The position numbers and the translations under genes are program-made. From Cyanophora paradoxa (Eukaryota > Glaucocystophyceae > Cyanophorales > Cyanophoraceae): a stretch of 64,000 nucleotides of DNA. The DNA lies in contig QPMI01000603.1 in NCBI GenBank assembly GCA_004431415.1, positions 186,001 to 250,000 on the forward strand, read 5' to 3'. Positions 44,201 to 56,469 of the stretch are shown one piece after another; position 1 is the stretch's first letter; every line of letters begins with the position of its first letter. The notes below the pieces were generated by a model that ran no database searches, had not been told where the DNA came from, and saw only the letters and a program-made list of their open reading frames with translations.

Positions 44201-44948
44201 GCGACACCGTGCCCTGCAGACTGGGTCAGAGACGCCGTGGGCGCGATGTTTGCAGCCTTGCAGGTCAGGCGCACGAAGGAGACCGTGTCGTGCTCAGTCA
44301 CGTACATATCGGCCGGGCCGAACGCCGTGAGGCACAGCTGCTTGTCCGGCAACAGCCGAGCGGCCGTGAACAGGATGCCAAACTTGAGGAAGTACTTCTC
44401 GAAGAAGCCTTCGAGGTCGGCGCGCGAGGACAGCAGCTTGCGAGCCTCCGCTGCGCGCGAAGGCGTGAGCGAGGCGAGCGGTCGCGTAGTGAGCGCTCTA
44501 GCCCCTCCCGCAAGGTTAGCGGGGTGTCCGAGCCGGAGGCTCGCGATCGCGCTCCTCAGCGCTGATTGACGCGAGGTGTCGGCGCGATCTGCGCGCGGCA
44601 GGCGAGTGTGAGAACTCGAGGCGACGCGGACAGCTGGCGTGCGGTGGGACTTAGCCTCACCCACGCCACGCCCGTCGTGCGCCCAGGGGGACGAGGATCC
44701 TGATCCGCGCCCCTGCGCCGTCGCGCGGCCGGGACTTCGACGATCAGGCTCGACTCGGAGGCGAGGCCGCCCGCCTCGAACCCGGTTAGTGCGGCAGCGT
44801 GCGCGCAGGGCGAGGGCGTGCTCCCTGGCTTGGCCGGAAGCAGGCCATCGTGAAGTGCGCGCACTTTTTGCGGAGACTCGAAATCTGCGCGAAACCGGTG
44901 ACCATCGCGCAAAAAGAGACTTGCGCGGGCCGCTGTTGCCATGGGAAG
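41221..44948 (-). pseudogene. Gag-like region of element 1, several frames
   Basis: It continues the frame that starts at 56878 and is cut by element 2 at 44948/56470 (joined in frame: LDKT|LPMATAARASLFLR). It shifts frame at least four times. Segments with protein character are FEKYFLKFGILFTAARLLPD, RGYFGVPLGLPLHYIPEGG, EYKLHVGEVAGLYAALLALL, DDVLAALSPKVFSQRQLIEV, a Lys/Pro-rich basic linker, RIQKAAQTLSDGRVGEEL and LLHLEQAFASRDFAGLLAAV. A glycine-rich MPMFPFPPAPPGYYYD segment follows near 41660. No CCHC knuckle is seen. Element 2 has counterparts (VGLPRGFPIYYDD). Frame changes may be decay, sequencing error or undetected introns. Confidence 0.6.
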
Positions 44949-45263
44949 TCGGGGTTTGCGCAATTAAGCGTAAACCGAGTTTTGCGCCGACGGAATGAAT
45001 AGAAGAGAAGCCAGAGCGCCAACTGCCTACCTTAGCTAGAAGGACCGAGCGACCGGACCGGCCTAAGCGACGGGTCCGGGCCTCGAGCACGGTATAGCAG
45101 AATTCGAGTTCTGCACCGACTCCGGGGAGAACTCAGAATTTGATTCGGTCGCGCCCTGAGGCGAACGAAGGCCGGGGTACGGCCATTCCTTCGGCTGCCC
45201 TTCGGCATAACTTCGTCCTTGGTTGCCAGCTTGACCAGGCACCCAGCGGCGAAGCGAAATCGC
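44949..45263 (+). repeat. A1 repeat of element 2 (outer end)
   Basis: 315 bp starting TCGGGGTTTGCGCAATTAAG and ending CGAAGCGAAATCGC. Copy at 55548-55862. Confidence 0.92.
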
Positions 45264-45290
45264 CACAGCCAGTTCATACCACCTGCGTTC

Positions 45291-45671
45291 AGCATGACGC
45301 AGCCGAACGCACCCGAATCGGCGATTCCGCCGACCGGCCACGCCAGCCTGCAGTGGAGCAAGCTAGCTCAGCGCTTCTTCTCCAAATCCCCTGCGGCGGG
45401 CGCGATCCAGCGAACCTTGCTCGATCCGTGGCCTGACGGCGTTCAGTCTTCCTGGATGATGCCCTGGCAGTCCGACGGATCCTCTCAGTCGCTCTTGGAC
45501 TCTTACAACTGGGGCTTCCTAAAGCCCGGTACGCTCGTTCTCGGCCCGGCCGCCCGTCGGTTAGAAGATCTTCGACCGGCTATCTCGGGGCCGTGCCGCA
45601 ACCGCGGCCATGCACTTAGAACCCTAGCCCGAGCACTATCTCAGAAGAGTCTCGCTCGTTTAAGTGTCTGA
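45291..45671 (+). CDS. First small frame of element 2 (gag start?)
   Basis: ATG at 45291, 27 bp after A1, opens 126 codons (MTQPNAPESAIPPTGHASLQ, then LLDPWPDGVQSSWMMPWQSD). It has no zinc knuckle or known motif. Its place right after A1 suggests ORF1 of the element. A minisatellite follows the stop, so the frame may have been cut. Confidence 0.4.
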   Translation, partial: SMTQPNAPESAIPPTGHASLQWSKLAQRFFSKSPAAGAIQRTLLDPWPDGVQSSWMMPWQSDGSSQSLLDSYNWGFLKPGTLVLGPAARRLEDLRPAISGPCRNRGHALRTLARALSQKSLARLSV

Positions 45672-45957
45672 GCCCGACAGCCCTTCCTTTTCTTTGTTTT
45701 CCCCTTCTCGATTCCGTCGCGACGCACACTTACGCATCTCGCGCATGGCCTCGCGACGGCTGGGTCGACGCGGCGATGACGGGCGCGACGAACTCCGCCT
45801 CGAAGCCGCCCCGACCACACCCGCGCCGCCATGCCCTGCCTGACATGCCGGCGGCGCGGCGCAGATGACGGCGGCCACCGAGCGAGAGAGCCAAAAACGG
45901 TGGCGCTCCAGGACCTCGGCGGCCGCCATCATCATACCTTGCGCGGTGTCCCGGCAG

Positions 45958-46620
45958 AGCCCGGCGCGCACACCGGCAGGAAGGCGGAGCGGCTCGCGGC
46001 CGGCGCGCCGGCGAGCCCCGCAGAGCGTCGAGGCACGACTGCGTGCTCCGCTTTCTTCCCCTGTGCGATGTCCCGGCGGAGCCCGGCGCGTACATCGACA
46101 GGAAGGCGGCGAGACCCACCGGCGCGCCGGGGTCTCCCGCGGGACGTCGAGGCACGGGTCGCGTGCTCCGTCCCACCTCGCGCAGTGCCCCGGCGGAGAC
46201 CGGCGCGTGCACTGGCGAGAAGGCGGAGAGGCTCGCGGCCGGCGCGCCGGCGAACCCCGCAGAGCGTCCAGGCACGCCCGCGTGCTCCGCTCCCCTCCTT
46301 TTTTCCCTGTGTGATGTCCCGGCGGAGCCCGGCGCGTACATCGACAGGAAGGCGGCGAGACCCACCGGCGCGCCGGCGGGCCCCGCGGGACGTAGATGCA
46401 CGGGCCGCGTGCTCCGTCCCACCTCGCGCAGTGCCCCGGCAGAGCCCGGCGCGCGCACTGGCGAGAAGGCGGAGAAGCTCGCGCCCGGCACGCCGGCGAG
46501 CCCCGCGGGACGTTGAGTCACAGTTACGTGCTCCGTCCTCTCCCGCGCGGTGCCCCGGCGGAGCCCGGCGCGCGCACCGGCGAGGCAGCGGCGTTCCCCG
46601 TCGGCTCCGACGGCAGACCC
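45958..46620. repeat. Minisatellite of about 122 bp, two alternating types
   Basis: About 5.5 units start with GAGCCCGGCGCG or a close variant, 118-126 bp apart. Two subtypes alternate: one with GCGAGAAGGCGGAGAGGCTC, the other with ACATCGACAGGAAGGCGGCG. This gives a higher-order repeat of about 245 bp. Confidence 0.78.
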
Positions 46621-46739
46621 CGCGAGAGTCGACGCGCGCCGCACCGCGCTCCTCTATCTAGCCTCCCCGCCCCTCCCCCGCCACGCCGCAGCCGCAACAC
46701 ACCGGCTGACACGGCCCCGCGCAGATAAGGACGCCGGCA

Positions 46740-49700
46740 GCGGCAGCAAGGCGATGAGCGTGTCCGCCTCCATGATCATCGACTACTGGCGCCACGCGCC
46801 CGAACCGCATCGCCTCCTCTTCTGCGGCGACTGCGCGACGACGGTGGGGATCTTCCCCCCGTTCCTCTCCAGCGGCACGCTCGACGGCGGTCTCATGGTG
46901 GGCCGCCCCCGTCACGCCTGCATGACCCCCCGCTCGCTTATTAACCGACGGCCTGACAGTCTCGCCCGGCGGACGCGTCAACCATGCTGGTCACTTCTCT
47001 CGTCCCGATCATCGCTTTCGCGGTCGACGAGGCTAGTTTCTACGCCGTCGCCCCGTGTTCTTCCGACCCCACCAGCCCTGGCTACATGTCCGCATGCCCC
47101 GCCTCTCGACGTCACGCGTTAACCGCGATCGCCAGCGACTACTCGGAGGTGCGCGACTCGGTTCCGCGGGAGCTGTTCAACGAGGCGGTACTCCGCTTCG
47201 GCGAGTCGGCCGCCGTACTCCTGGCTACCTTCGGCGCCACCTGCCTCGAGGTCACGGAGTTCTACGGCTACAAGTACGGCACCATCCCTGTCGGCCTCCC
47301 GCGAGGGTTCCCGATTTACTACGACGACATTCCGTGCCGGTACGCCACTCCTCGCTCACCGTGCCGCGCCCCTCACCCTCCACAGTGACTGGGCGGCCCT
47401 CGAACCCTGGGAAAAAGTGACGGCGCTCGGTGCGCTCACTCAGCTCTACGCCTGGTCCCCCGAGTCAGTCCCCAAGTACTCCAAGACGGCGGTAGCCGAC
47501 GCCCACGGCTGGCTCCGGCCCTTGCTTGTCACCTTCATCGAGAAAAGCAAGGCGCTCTCCCGCGATCACCGCAAGATCCTGCGCAACGACATCGTCGCCG
47601 CCTTCGGCCTGGCCCCCGGTCCGGCCCGCGTCTCTCCAAAACGCGAGTGGCCGGCATCTCTTCCGGGCGGCCTGACAGTCGGCACCGTCCCCTTCGGAAA
47701 AGTCCGCCCGCCGCGCGCTCGCTGCACGCCAGCGCACTCAGCGGTCGCCCGCTTCGCAGGGGGGGGGGGGGGGGGGGGGCTACGTCGGGAGGAGACTCTC
47801 GACACCACCTACCTACTACTTCACCATACCTAGTCCTCGAGAAACTTACCTGATCTACTCTTAGCCTCGCACACACTAGATATAGCCGCCCCGACCGACT
47901 CGCTGGGCCCGCCCAAGCGAGCGCCTGCCTTGCCTCCCTCTCCCGCTCTGCCCTCCCGCTCGCTCTCTTGGCCCTGCCTCCCATTCACGACCTCGCCCGC
48001 GCTCCTCGCGCCTCGACAGGGAGGGAACGATGGATCGGAAGGCTTGGCGGAAGGCTTCGGCTGGTCGTTGCACCCACCAGATACCCCGGCCATCGTGCCA
48101 GGACCGTGGGTTGAAGGACCGCCGCGGAGGGGGCTCGCAATTGCCCGCGGCGGGGGTGCGGCGGCTGGTTCGAGGCTGGAAGCCCTGCTGACCGAGAAAT
48201 CCGACCCTCCCCCTCCCCGCCACGGCCGGCGCCGACCTTCTCCGTCCCGCCCCACTTCTTCCCCGCAACGTCCCCCCTCGCCTCATTCCCTCGGCCCCTC
48301 TACGCCGACGTGCTTCCACCCGCGCTTCGGGCGAGCGGCCCCTCGACGCGGAGCCCGCCGCGCTAGCTGTAGTCGCGGCCGCGTCGAGAGTAGGCAGATT
48401 AGACCGCGGGTCCGTCCTGGCTTTCCTACCGTACAGTAGAACAGCCCGCGAGCTCCGGACGTCCCGACGGTCCCTAGGCAGGCAGCACTAGCAGTAGTAG
48501 TGTTTTAATTTACCTCCCTCTCGTAGACCCTGGGTAGTCCTCTCGGTAGCCTAGTCCTAAGCTAGGCTAGATGTATAGGTAGTAGCTCTCTGCTCTGGGT
48601 TAGCTTTGCTTTAGTTTACGTCTCCTTGACTAGCTCCACCCTGTCCGATGGCTGATAGGTTCCCTACCCGGCGTAACCAGTAGGCTCATCTTTCGACTTG
48701 ACACTTTACGGACTCCTCAGTTCTATCATTAGCCGTATTGTCTCGGTGTGTGCGAATTCACTAATGGGCCCGCTTCGCAGTTCTCGTTCGCCGACTTCTC
48801 TCGCGCTTGCGGCTTCCACCCGGCCCACTGGGACGCCTCCGCGGTGCTGCGCGACTGGGACCAGCCGGCCCACAAGGCCGTCAGCCTGTACTTCCCCCAC
48901 ATCTTGAAGGCGGCGGAGGCCGCGCGAAAACGCCGCGGCGCCGCGGCCTCGGGCGACGCCGACGCTGCCACCGCCGCCACCGCCAGCGCACCCCCAGCGG
49001 ACCCCAAGTCGGTCCGCGCACACATTACCCCCTCTCGCCTCGCCCACGCTCGCTGCCGATGCTTCTTTTTTCGCGGGCAGCGAGCACGGGCTCCGAAGGT
49101 GGCACATGGAGCGGCCGCGGCCCCTCGGCACCCCTCCGGCCCAGAAGCGCGCCGGTGCGCTACCCACCCCCGCTCATTTTTTACCGCCGCCCACCCCGCC
49201 GCGCAGGGGCAGCCCCGCCCACCGGCCTCGCTCCTCCGCGCCGCCCGCGCCTGCCAAGCCGGCGGCTGCGGCCGGGAACACCGACACCGCCGACGCGGAC
49301 GCGGACGACGACGTCGACCGCCCGCGCGCCTCGCGGTCGACCCGCCCGCCTAAGCGGACCAAGGCGACCGAGGCCTCGGCCCCGAAGGCCCCCCGGCGCC
49401 CGCAGACTCAGCCGACGAAGGCGGCGAGTCAGACGCCCCGCCTTCACCCGCCGAGGAGGCGGAAGCACAGGCCCCGCCACCCAAACCCGCCAAGAGCCGC
49501 AAGGCCAAGACCGGTCCGTCCACGCGCCCGCTGGCCTCCCCGGCGGCTCACCCCGCCTAGGCGACCCCCTTGAGATTCGCCTGGCCCGACTTTCTGACCC
49601 GGCCCACTTCACCGCAGCCGACCGCGACAAGGCCCTGCAGTTCGCCGAGACCCGCGACCTTCCCACGCCGAACCCGGCCCCGCGGTCTCCGACCTGCCGC

Positions 49701-51780
49701 CCGTTCCGCCGGCCAACCCGCAGGCGCTCGCGGCGTCCATGCTGCAAGCCGGCCTCGCCAGCATGGCCGGCGGCGGCCCGCCTCCCCCGTTCTGGCCCGC
49801 GGGAGTTCCGTCCCGTTCCTGCAGCACCAGCAGCAGCCCCGCTACTCGGCCGCTTCCACGGTCACGCCAGCGGGCTGGGTCGTCCAGGCGCCCCCGCATT
49901 TCGCGGCTCCCTGGCCCTCCCCCGGCACCGCCAACCACGGCGCCGGCATGTTCCCGGGCTTCGGGGGCCCGCAGACCGACTGGTTCGGCCCCGCCGACCC
50001 CGGCTTCCGGATGCCGCCCGCCGGCCCGCAGCTCCCGCCCCGGCAGGCCGCTCCCCACACCGCCGCGCCACTCGCCGCCGGCCCCCGTGGGGTCCCGCCG
50101 CCCGCTCCGGCAGCCGCGGGGCCACCCAGGCCGCGCAGAAGCTCGCCCCGCCCGCCGCCGCAGCGCCGACAGAGCAGCCCCCGACCTCATCCTCCACCCG
50201 CGCCCGACCGTTCGTCCCAGCGACGCGGAGATGGAGGACGAGGCGGAATCCGACGCCCCCGGCGACGAACCCGCCGGCGAGGACGACTGGGCCGGCGACT
50301 GGGACTCGGACGACACCTCGACGCCGCAGGACGCCAGTCCCCACGTCGACGCTCCCTCCGAGTCCGGTACGGACTCGTGGCCGCCGCAGCCCAAACCCTC
50401 CCTCCGTCACACTGACCCGGGATCGTGCAGAATCCGCTGCCCCAGTGTACAGCGGCAAGGCGACGCGCGGCCACGCCAAGGAGAAGGCTCCCCTCGGTCC
50501 GCGCTGATTGTTTTCCGCGGTCGGCCACAGCCCGGCCGACATGCCTTTTTGCAGAGGCTCCGGCCCCCAAGAAGGCGCGCGGCGACGACAAGGCGAAGGG
50601 CGCCACCGCCCAGGCCAAGGCGACGGCGGCAGAGAAGGCCGCGCCACCGGCCGAGCCCCCCTCGTCTACGAGGGCCTCCCCGAGCTCACGCTGCGCGAGA
50701 CGGCCTTCGCCAAGCTCAACATTCCTCCACGGCGGTCGACAACTCCGCCCGCGTCACGGACTTGGCCGCCCGTATCAAGGAAATCGAGTCGTGCTTCGAC
50801 AACGCCGTCTTCCCCGGCGACAGTCAGCAGCGACCCTTCCCCGACGAGCGCATCACCACGGCTCTTGCCAAGTACGGCATCGCCTGCATGCGCGATCTGG
50901 CGCGCTTCTCCCACGGCCTGGTGCTGCGCGACATGGGCAACTCGGAACTCCGCCAGGCCATCGCGGCGTTCGACCAGGTCGGCGACGTCATCAACCGCCT
51001 ACCCGGCGGCCCGACCGGCCCCTCGGCCAACTCCTGACGGACTGGAACGCCCTCACCCGCCCGGTCTACAAGAAGCTTCGGGACATCGCCCAGACGTCGG
51101 CGGTGCTCCAGGCCTGCCTCGAGGACGACCCGCTCTTCAAGCGTCTCCTCAAGCGGCTGCAAGACAGCGTGAGCGCGTGGACGGAGCCACGGGAGCTACT
51201 GTCGTCCTACGGCCGGACGAGCCGCAAGCGGAGCTCCTTCTTCATGATGCCACCGCTCGCTCGCACGGAGCTTCCGCAGCCCCGCCCGGACAAGGCCCCA
51301 CTCGCCCCACACTCTCCCATGCGGCGCTCTTCTCCCAGGCCTCGCAGGCCGGTCCGTCCGCCCCACCTGCTCCTCCGCCCGGACCGACCCTCGGTCAGCC
51401 CACTCCTACGGCGGCGTCGCGACCTTCTCCTACGACGACGACGGTGACGTCGAGGACCCCGGCTCCGGCGGGCCAACCCACCGCGGCCAGCAGCGCGGGC
51501 GCGCCTGGAAGCAGGCCCGGCGGCAGTACGGGACTGCCCAGCCGGCCCAGCCCCAACCCCACCACCGTCAGCGGGGCGGAGGCCGCGGCGGCGCCGTCCA
51601 GCGGCCCCCCGGCGCAAGCCGCAGCCGCCGACCGACGGCTGAGCCGCTTCCACTCCTGGCGCGGGTGTTTGCGGCGACACCCCTCCGGCGGCTGCCGCCG
51701 ACCGCAAGGGGCCCCCGTGCCAGCCGTTCCCCCCGCCACGACCCTTCCAGTAGACTGTGACCAGTCGCGTCCGCCGCCTG
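46740..51780 (+). pseudogene. Gag-like region of element 2, broken
   Basis: Protein-like segments lie in several frames: SASMIIDYWRHAPEPHRLL (46757 on), SVPRELFNEAVLRFGESAAV and GTIPVGLPRGFPIYYDDIP (47150-47340, alike to element 1), KTAVADAHGWLRPLLVTFIE (47480 on), FSFADFSRACGFHPAHWDAS (48780 on), acidic and Pro-rich linkers (49.2-50.4 kb), and VTDLAARIKEIESCFDNAVF with FPDERITTALAKYGIACMRD (50750-51020). A G run sits at 47760-47779. The part 47.8-48.75 kb has no protein character and may be an intron, filler or another insertion. No CCHC knuckle is seen. Confidence 0.55.
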
Positions 51781-53891
51781 TACCGCTGTCTGTACCCTCG
51801 AGTACACCGCGTGTCTTTGTGCGCGACCCATTCGCAAAATTGCGAGCACTCGTAGCTGCACACGGGGACCCCGGCCCGTACGATTTCGCGGCGGCCGCAC
51901 AGAAGTTTCGGGCGGGGCAACTCCAGCATTACGCGCATGCCTGGCGGGCTTACTTCCGGCGGGCTGACACGACGGTCCCCTCGTGGGTGGGCCTCATCCT
52001 GCGCAAAGGCTTGCGCCTCCCACTCCAGCACGCCGACGGCACGCCGGCAGCGTCGTTAGCAGACATTCCCCGCACGCGCGCCGAGGGCCCACGCCCCTCG
52101 TGCCACCGGACCCCAGAACACGAAGCCTTCGTGGACAGCGAGGTCGCGGCGATGCTGCGCCTCGGCGTCACCCGCCTTGCCACCGAGGAAGACGAACAGC
52201 TCGTCGTTAACGAGTCTTCGCTCTTGGTGGTCGACAAGGCCGGCCCAGACAAGTTCCGCCTGTGCCTCGACGCCACCCCGTGAACCCGTTCATCCGCTTG
52301 CCGACGTTCGGTACCAAACACTGGACGAGGTTGCGTCCTACCTCACCCCCGGCTGCTGGCTCGTGAAGTTCGACCTTAAAAAAGGCTACTATCACATCGC
52401 CCTGAACAAGGACACCCAGCGCCTCCTGGCGTTCCGTTGGCGCGGCAAACTCTACATTTACCAGGCCCTTTGCTTCGGCGTGAACATCGCCTGCTTCGCC
52501 TTCACGAAGGTCACGCGCGCCTTTGCCAAGTACTGGGCAGCGCTGGGCGTGAAGCTCTGCACGTACATCGACGACGGCCTGTTCATCTGCCCGTCGCGCG
52601 AAATCGCGGAGCTCGTCTCCCAGCACCTACGTGCTTGCGCGCCCGAGCTAGGCATTACGTTCTCGGAAAAGTCCGACTTCACACCGACCCAGTGCACCGA
52701 GTACCTCGGCATCGAGATCGACGTCCGTCCCGACCGCGGCGTTTTCGCGGTGACCCCGAAGAAGGTCGCAAAAACGCTCGCCCGCCTCGCCGGCGTCCTC
52801 GACCGGGCGCCCGGCCCCCGCGGCCTCACGGCGTCGGCTCGCGATCTGCAAAAGCTGGCGGGCTCACTCATCGCGCTGCGCATGGCGTTCCCGGCCGTTC
52901 GTCTCATGACTCGGCCACTTTTCGGCCTCATGTCGACCTCGGACGCCCTCGCCGACCCTTCAATCAGTTGGCCGTCACCATCGAAGGCCCAGCACTCGAC
53001 TGCCTCCGCTGGCTCCAAGCGGCCCTCCAACGCCCGGAGCGCCCGGCGCACCCCATCTGGACGCCTCGGACCTTCTTCCGGCTGTTCACGGACGCCTCCG
53101 GCTACGGCTACGCCGCCTTCCTCGATCAGCTCGAGTCCGCCGACCCCACGGCCGTCCGCCAACGCCCCGCGTGGTCCGTCTTCGGCACCTTCCCCCCGAA
53201 CTCCGCGCGAGCGAGGGCCCCATGCGGCGCGGCGAGACCAGCAGCAACGAACGCGAGCTTCGCGCGATCGTGGCCGCCGCGGACGAGCTCTTCCCGCCCT
53301 TCCGGTGGGTGCGCACGTTCTCATCCGCTGCGACAACCGCTCCGCCGTCGCGGCAGTCGCTCGGGGCGGCGGTTCGGCCCGCCTCTTTGACCTGAGCGCT
53401 CGCCTCTGGCACCGCTGCGCGGCTCTCGGCGTCTCGATCTCCGCCCGCCATTTGCCCGGCGCGGCCAACGTCTTCGCCGACCGCGGTTCCCGCGACGGCG
53501 CTCGCGCCCCGTCGCTGCATCGGGCCCTCCTCTCGCGGTGCCGCACGCACCTAGACGCCCCGCTTGCCGAGCACCACCACGTCGCCTTCGAGGACGATCC
53601 GTGGCTTGGCAGCGTCCGCGCGAGCGCCCCGACCGTCCTTACGGTCGACTCCCGGCTGCGCGCGGCCCTGATCGCTTCCCTCCGACGCTTCCCAGCGTCC
53701 GGCCCTCTGGGCCTCCTGCTCCCTCCCAGCCCAGCACCACCTGGTCGGTGGCCCTCGGGAGCTTCGCCTCACCCCCGCCCCGCCGCCGTCACCTCTTTCC
53801 CGCTTTCTAGCCTCCCGTCCCACATCTTCTACTCTGGGCGCATCGGCCTCGGCTCCTCCCGCTGGCCCCTGGAACTGACCTTCTGGCAGTA
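51781..53891 (+). pseudogene. Reverse transcriptase-RNase H of element 2, frameshifted
   Basis: It starts with FVRDPFAKLRALVAAHGDPG (about 51812). RT motifs are KFRLCLDATP, LVKFDLKKGYYHIAL, YQALCFGVNIACFAFTKVTR and LCTYIDDGLFIC. A frameshift lies at about 52280, right after LCLDATP. From there one frame runs through the connection (SDFTPTQCTEYLGIEIDVRP) to about 52960. RNase H follows in shifted frames: RLFTDASGYGYAAFLDQLES, SSNERELRAIVAAADELF, ALGVSISARHLPGAANVFAD. Downstream, LTVDSRLRAALIASLRRFPA matches element 1 and ends at 53891. The catalytic DD of RT and the Asp of RNase H (FTDAS) are kept, but the frame is broken at least three times. Confidence 0.83.
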
Positions 53892-54858
53892 ACCCCGGCG
53901 CCCGCGGAGGCGGAGCTCGCGGCCTGGCAGGGGGCGGCCTTCGCCCCCGGCACGTCAGCGGGCCAACGGCGGGCGGCCCGCCGCTACTTCGAGTTCGTTG
54001 AGTGCCACGGCCTCGCGCCGGACGCAGAACGGTCCATCCTCCTCTTCCTGGCCGACGCGGCCACCCAGCGACGCCGCCATTCCGGAAAAGACCTCGCGGC
54101 GAGCACCGTTAAAGGCCTCGCCGCCCACGTGTGGCGCGAACTCAAACTTCGCGGCCTCGTCGACCCCACCAGACCCCGCTCGTTCATGTACTCGACCGCA
54201 TGGAGAGGCATGCAGGCCCGCCTGGGCCGCCCCGTAGCGCAACGCCGCGCCTTCTTGCCCGGCGACCTGCGCGCGTGGTTGACCACCCCATCGTTCCTGT
54301 CACGCGCCCTCCCCGGCGCCTCCGCGACGCCACCGTCCTCGCGACCGGCATCGCGGGCTTCCTCCGGGGAGCGGAGCTGGTGGCGCTGCGGGTCGACGAC
54401 CTCGAATTCTCACTCCTCCCTTCCCCCGCATCGCCCTCCACATCCGGCGCTCCAAAACCGACAGGACCGCCCACGGCGCGGTGGTTTACCTCACCCCGGG
54501 CAAATGCCCCGCCTCGTGCCCCGTCCGCCTGCTGTGCGCGTACGTCGCGAGCACGGCGGTGCAGGCGGCGCCCGGGACCCCCCTCTTCCCCCGCCTCTCC
54601 GATCCCGCCGCGGCCATCACCGTTGGTTTCGTCCGCCGCCTCGTGAAAGAGGCCGCGGAGGCCATCGGCTACGACCCGACCGACTTCTCGGGCCACAGCT
54701 TGCGCCGCGGTGGCGCGACGGCCGCGGCCCGCCGGGGCCTCCCGGCCACTTGGATCCGACGGCATGGCCGCTGGGCACTGTACTCTTCCGTGCCCCAAGG
54801 ATATATTGAGGACTACCTCTTTCATCTGTCCTCCGACCTGGCCGACCTCGGCTTTTGA
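53892..54858 (+). pseudogene. Tyrosine recombinase of element 2, frameshifted
   Basis: It is homologous to the recombinase of element 1 over its whole length. The N-terminal domain (RRYFEFVECHGLAPDAERSI), the first catalytic Arg segment (GIAGFLRGAELVALR), RSKTDRTAHGAVV, GHSLRRGGATAAARRGLPAT, RRHGRWALYSS and PQGYIEDYLF are all present. They lie in three frames, with shifts near 54300 and 54425. The R-K-H-R-H-Y set is complete in the conceptual reading, so decay is recent or the shifts are assembly errors. The stop is at 54856-54858. Confidence 0.82.
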
Positions 54859-55042
54859 GCCGGCGCCGCCGGCGCCTCTCTCACCCGCGGCCGGCCCCTA
54901 CATAATGTTCACTAGGAGTGTGACACCATTGTAGCCCTGACTCTTTATAATACAATTTTGTCTCTTCGAACCCGCTTGGTCTGCGCGGCACCCTCAGAGA
55001 CCTTCCCGACGCTCTTTCAACTGGCTGTGACCTGACTCTTGT

Positions 55043-55547
55043 TTGGTAGGGGTACAGCACTCGTGCGATGTTTTCACGCACAATCGCCACCCCGCGCCTC
55101 GGCGGCGGTACCCGGGACCGCTTACCGGCCCGGGTAGAATCGCGTACCCCGCGCCGGGGTACAGCATTCGCCCCGCCAGGCCCCGTCAGGCGTGGCTCGA
55201 GCTGAACGCGTACCCTGCTCAGGGGTACGCCAAAACCTCCGCCTCGGCCACGAGAATCCGGTACCCGCCGCACGGGTACGGGATTACTCAGCCTTACCGC
55301 CGCTCCGGTCCGGAGCAGGGGTAAGCTTTCACCCGCCTCCGGAAGGAAGCGGCCGAAAGAGCATAAGGCGACCCGCCCTGGTCGGTCGCCGACGTGTTAT
55401 CCCCACGTTAGGTCTCGGGAAAGCAGCATCCAGCTGCCGTACCTTCAGGGCCACTCCCGATGCGCTATACCGTGCATCCCTTTAGAATAGTCGTAGGCAA
55501 GTTAGGCTAGCTAGGCTTCTCTGATTCCGAATGAAGCGAGGCGTAAA
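55043..55547 (+). repeat. B1 repeat of element 2
   Basis: 505 bp from TTGGTAGGGGTACAGCACTC to AGGCGTAAA. It differs from B2 by one C/T I could see (CCGCACGGG against CCGCATGGG). It holds several GGGTAC words. Confidence 0.93.
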
Positions 55548-55862
55548 TCGGGGTTTGCGCAATTAAGCGTAAACCGAGTTTTGCGCCGACGGAATGAATA
55601 GAAGAGAAGCCAGAGCGCCAACTGCCTACCTTAGCTAGAAGGACCGAGCGACCGGACCGGCCTAAGCGACGGGTCCGGGCCTCGAGCACGGTATAGCAGA
55701 ATTCGAGTTCTGCACCGACTCCGGGGAGAACTCAGAATTTGATTCGGTCGCGCCCTGAGGCGAACGAAGGCCGGGGTACGGCCATTCCTTCGGCTGCCCT
55801 TCGGCATAACTTCGTCCTTGGTTGCCAGCTTGACCAGGCACCCAGCGGCGAAGCGAAATCGC
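55548..55862 (+). repeat. A2 repeat of element 2
   Basis: 315 bp copy of A1 (44949-45263), directly after B1. Confidence 0.93.
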
Positions 55863-55964
55863 TCCCGCCCTCCTCCCCGCGTTTTCACAATCGGCTGTTT
55901 GTGGATGCGACGGCTCTATCCTTTTCCAACGCGCTACGAGTATCCGTAGAATACTCTGGCAATC

Positions 55965-56469
55965 TTGGTAGGGGTACAGCACTCGTGCGATGTTTTCACG
56001 CACAATCGCCACCCCGCGCCTCGGCGGCGGTACCCGGGACCGCTTACCGGCCCGGGTAGAATCGCGTACCCCGCGCCGGGGTACAGCATTCGCCCCGCCA
56101 GGCCCCGTCAGGCGTGGCTCGAGCTGAACGCGTACCCTGCTCAGGGGTACGCCAAAACCTCCGCCTCGGCCACGAGAATCCGGTACCCGCCGCATGGGTA
56201 CGGGATTACTCAGCCTTACCGCCGCTCCGGTCCGGAGCAGGGGTAAGCTTTCACCCGCCTCCGGAAGGAAGCGGCCGAAAGAGCATAAGGCGACCCGCCC
56301 TGGTCGGTCGCCGACGTGTTATCCCCACGTTAGGTCTCGGGAAAGCAGCATCCAGCTGCCGTACCTTCAGGGCCACTCCCGATGCGCTATACCGTGCATC
56401 CCTTTAGAATAGTCGTAGGCAAGTTAGGCTAGCTAGGCTTCTCTGATTCCGAATGAAGCGAGGCGTAAA
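55965..56469 (+). repeat. B2 repeat of element 2 (outer end)
   Basis: 505 bp copy of B1 ending AGGCGTAAA at 56469. Beyond it element 1 resumes (GCGTCTTATCG). Confidence 0.93.

Larger units (their letters stand above)
44949..56469 (+). mobile_element. Element 2: nested tyrosine-recombinase retrotransposon
   Basis: An 11,521-bp plus-strand insertion in the gag region of element 1. Order: A1 (44949-45263), gag-like frames, RT, RNase H, tyrosine recombinase, B1 (55043-55547), A2 (55548-55862), a 102-bp spacer, B2 (55965-56469). A1 and A2 are both 315 bp, B1 and B2 both 505 bp. Removing 44949-56469 restores an open frame in element 1, which fixes both ends. There is no target duplication, as expected for a recombinase-based insertion. 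It is related to element 1 (TYIDDGLFICPSREIAELVSQHL-type RT in both) but the A and B repeats differ. All enzyme frames carry shifts, yet the repeats are almost identical. Confidence 0.88.
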
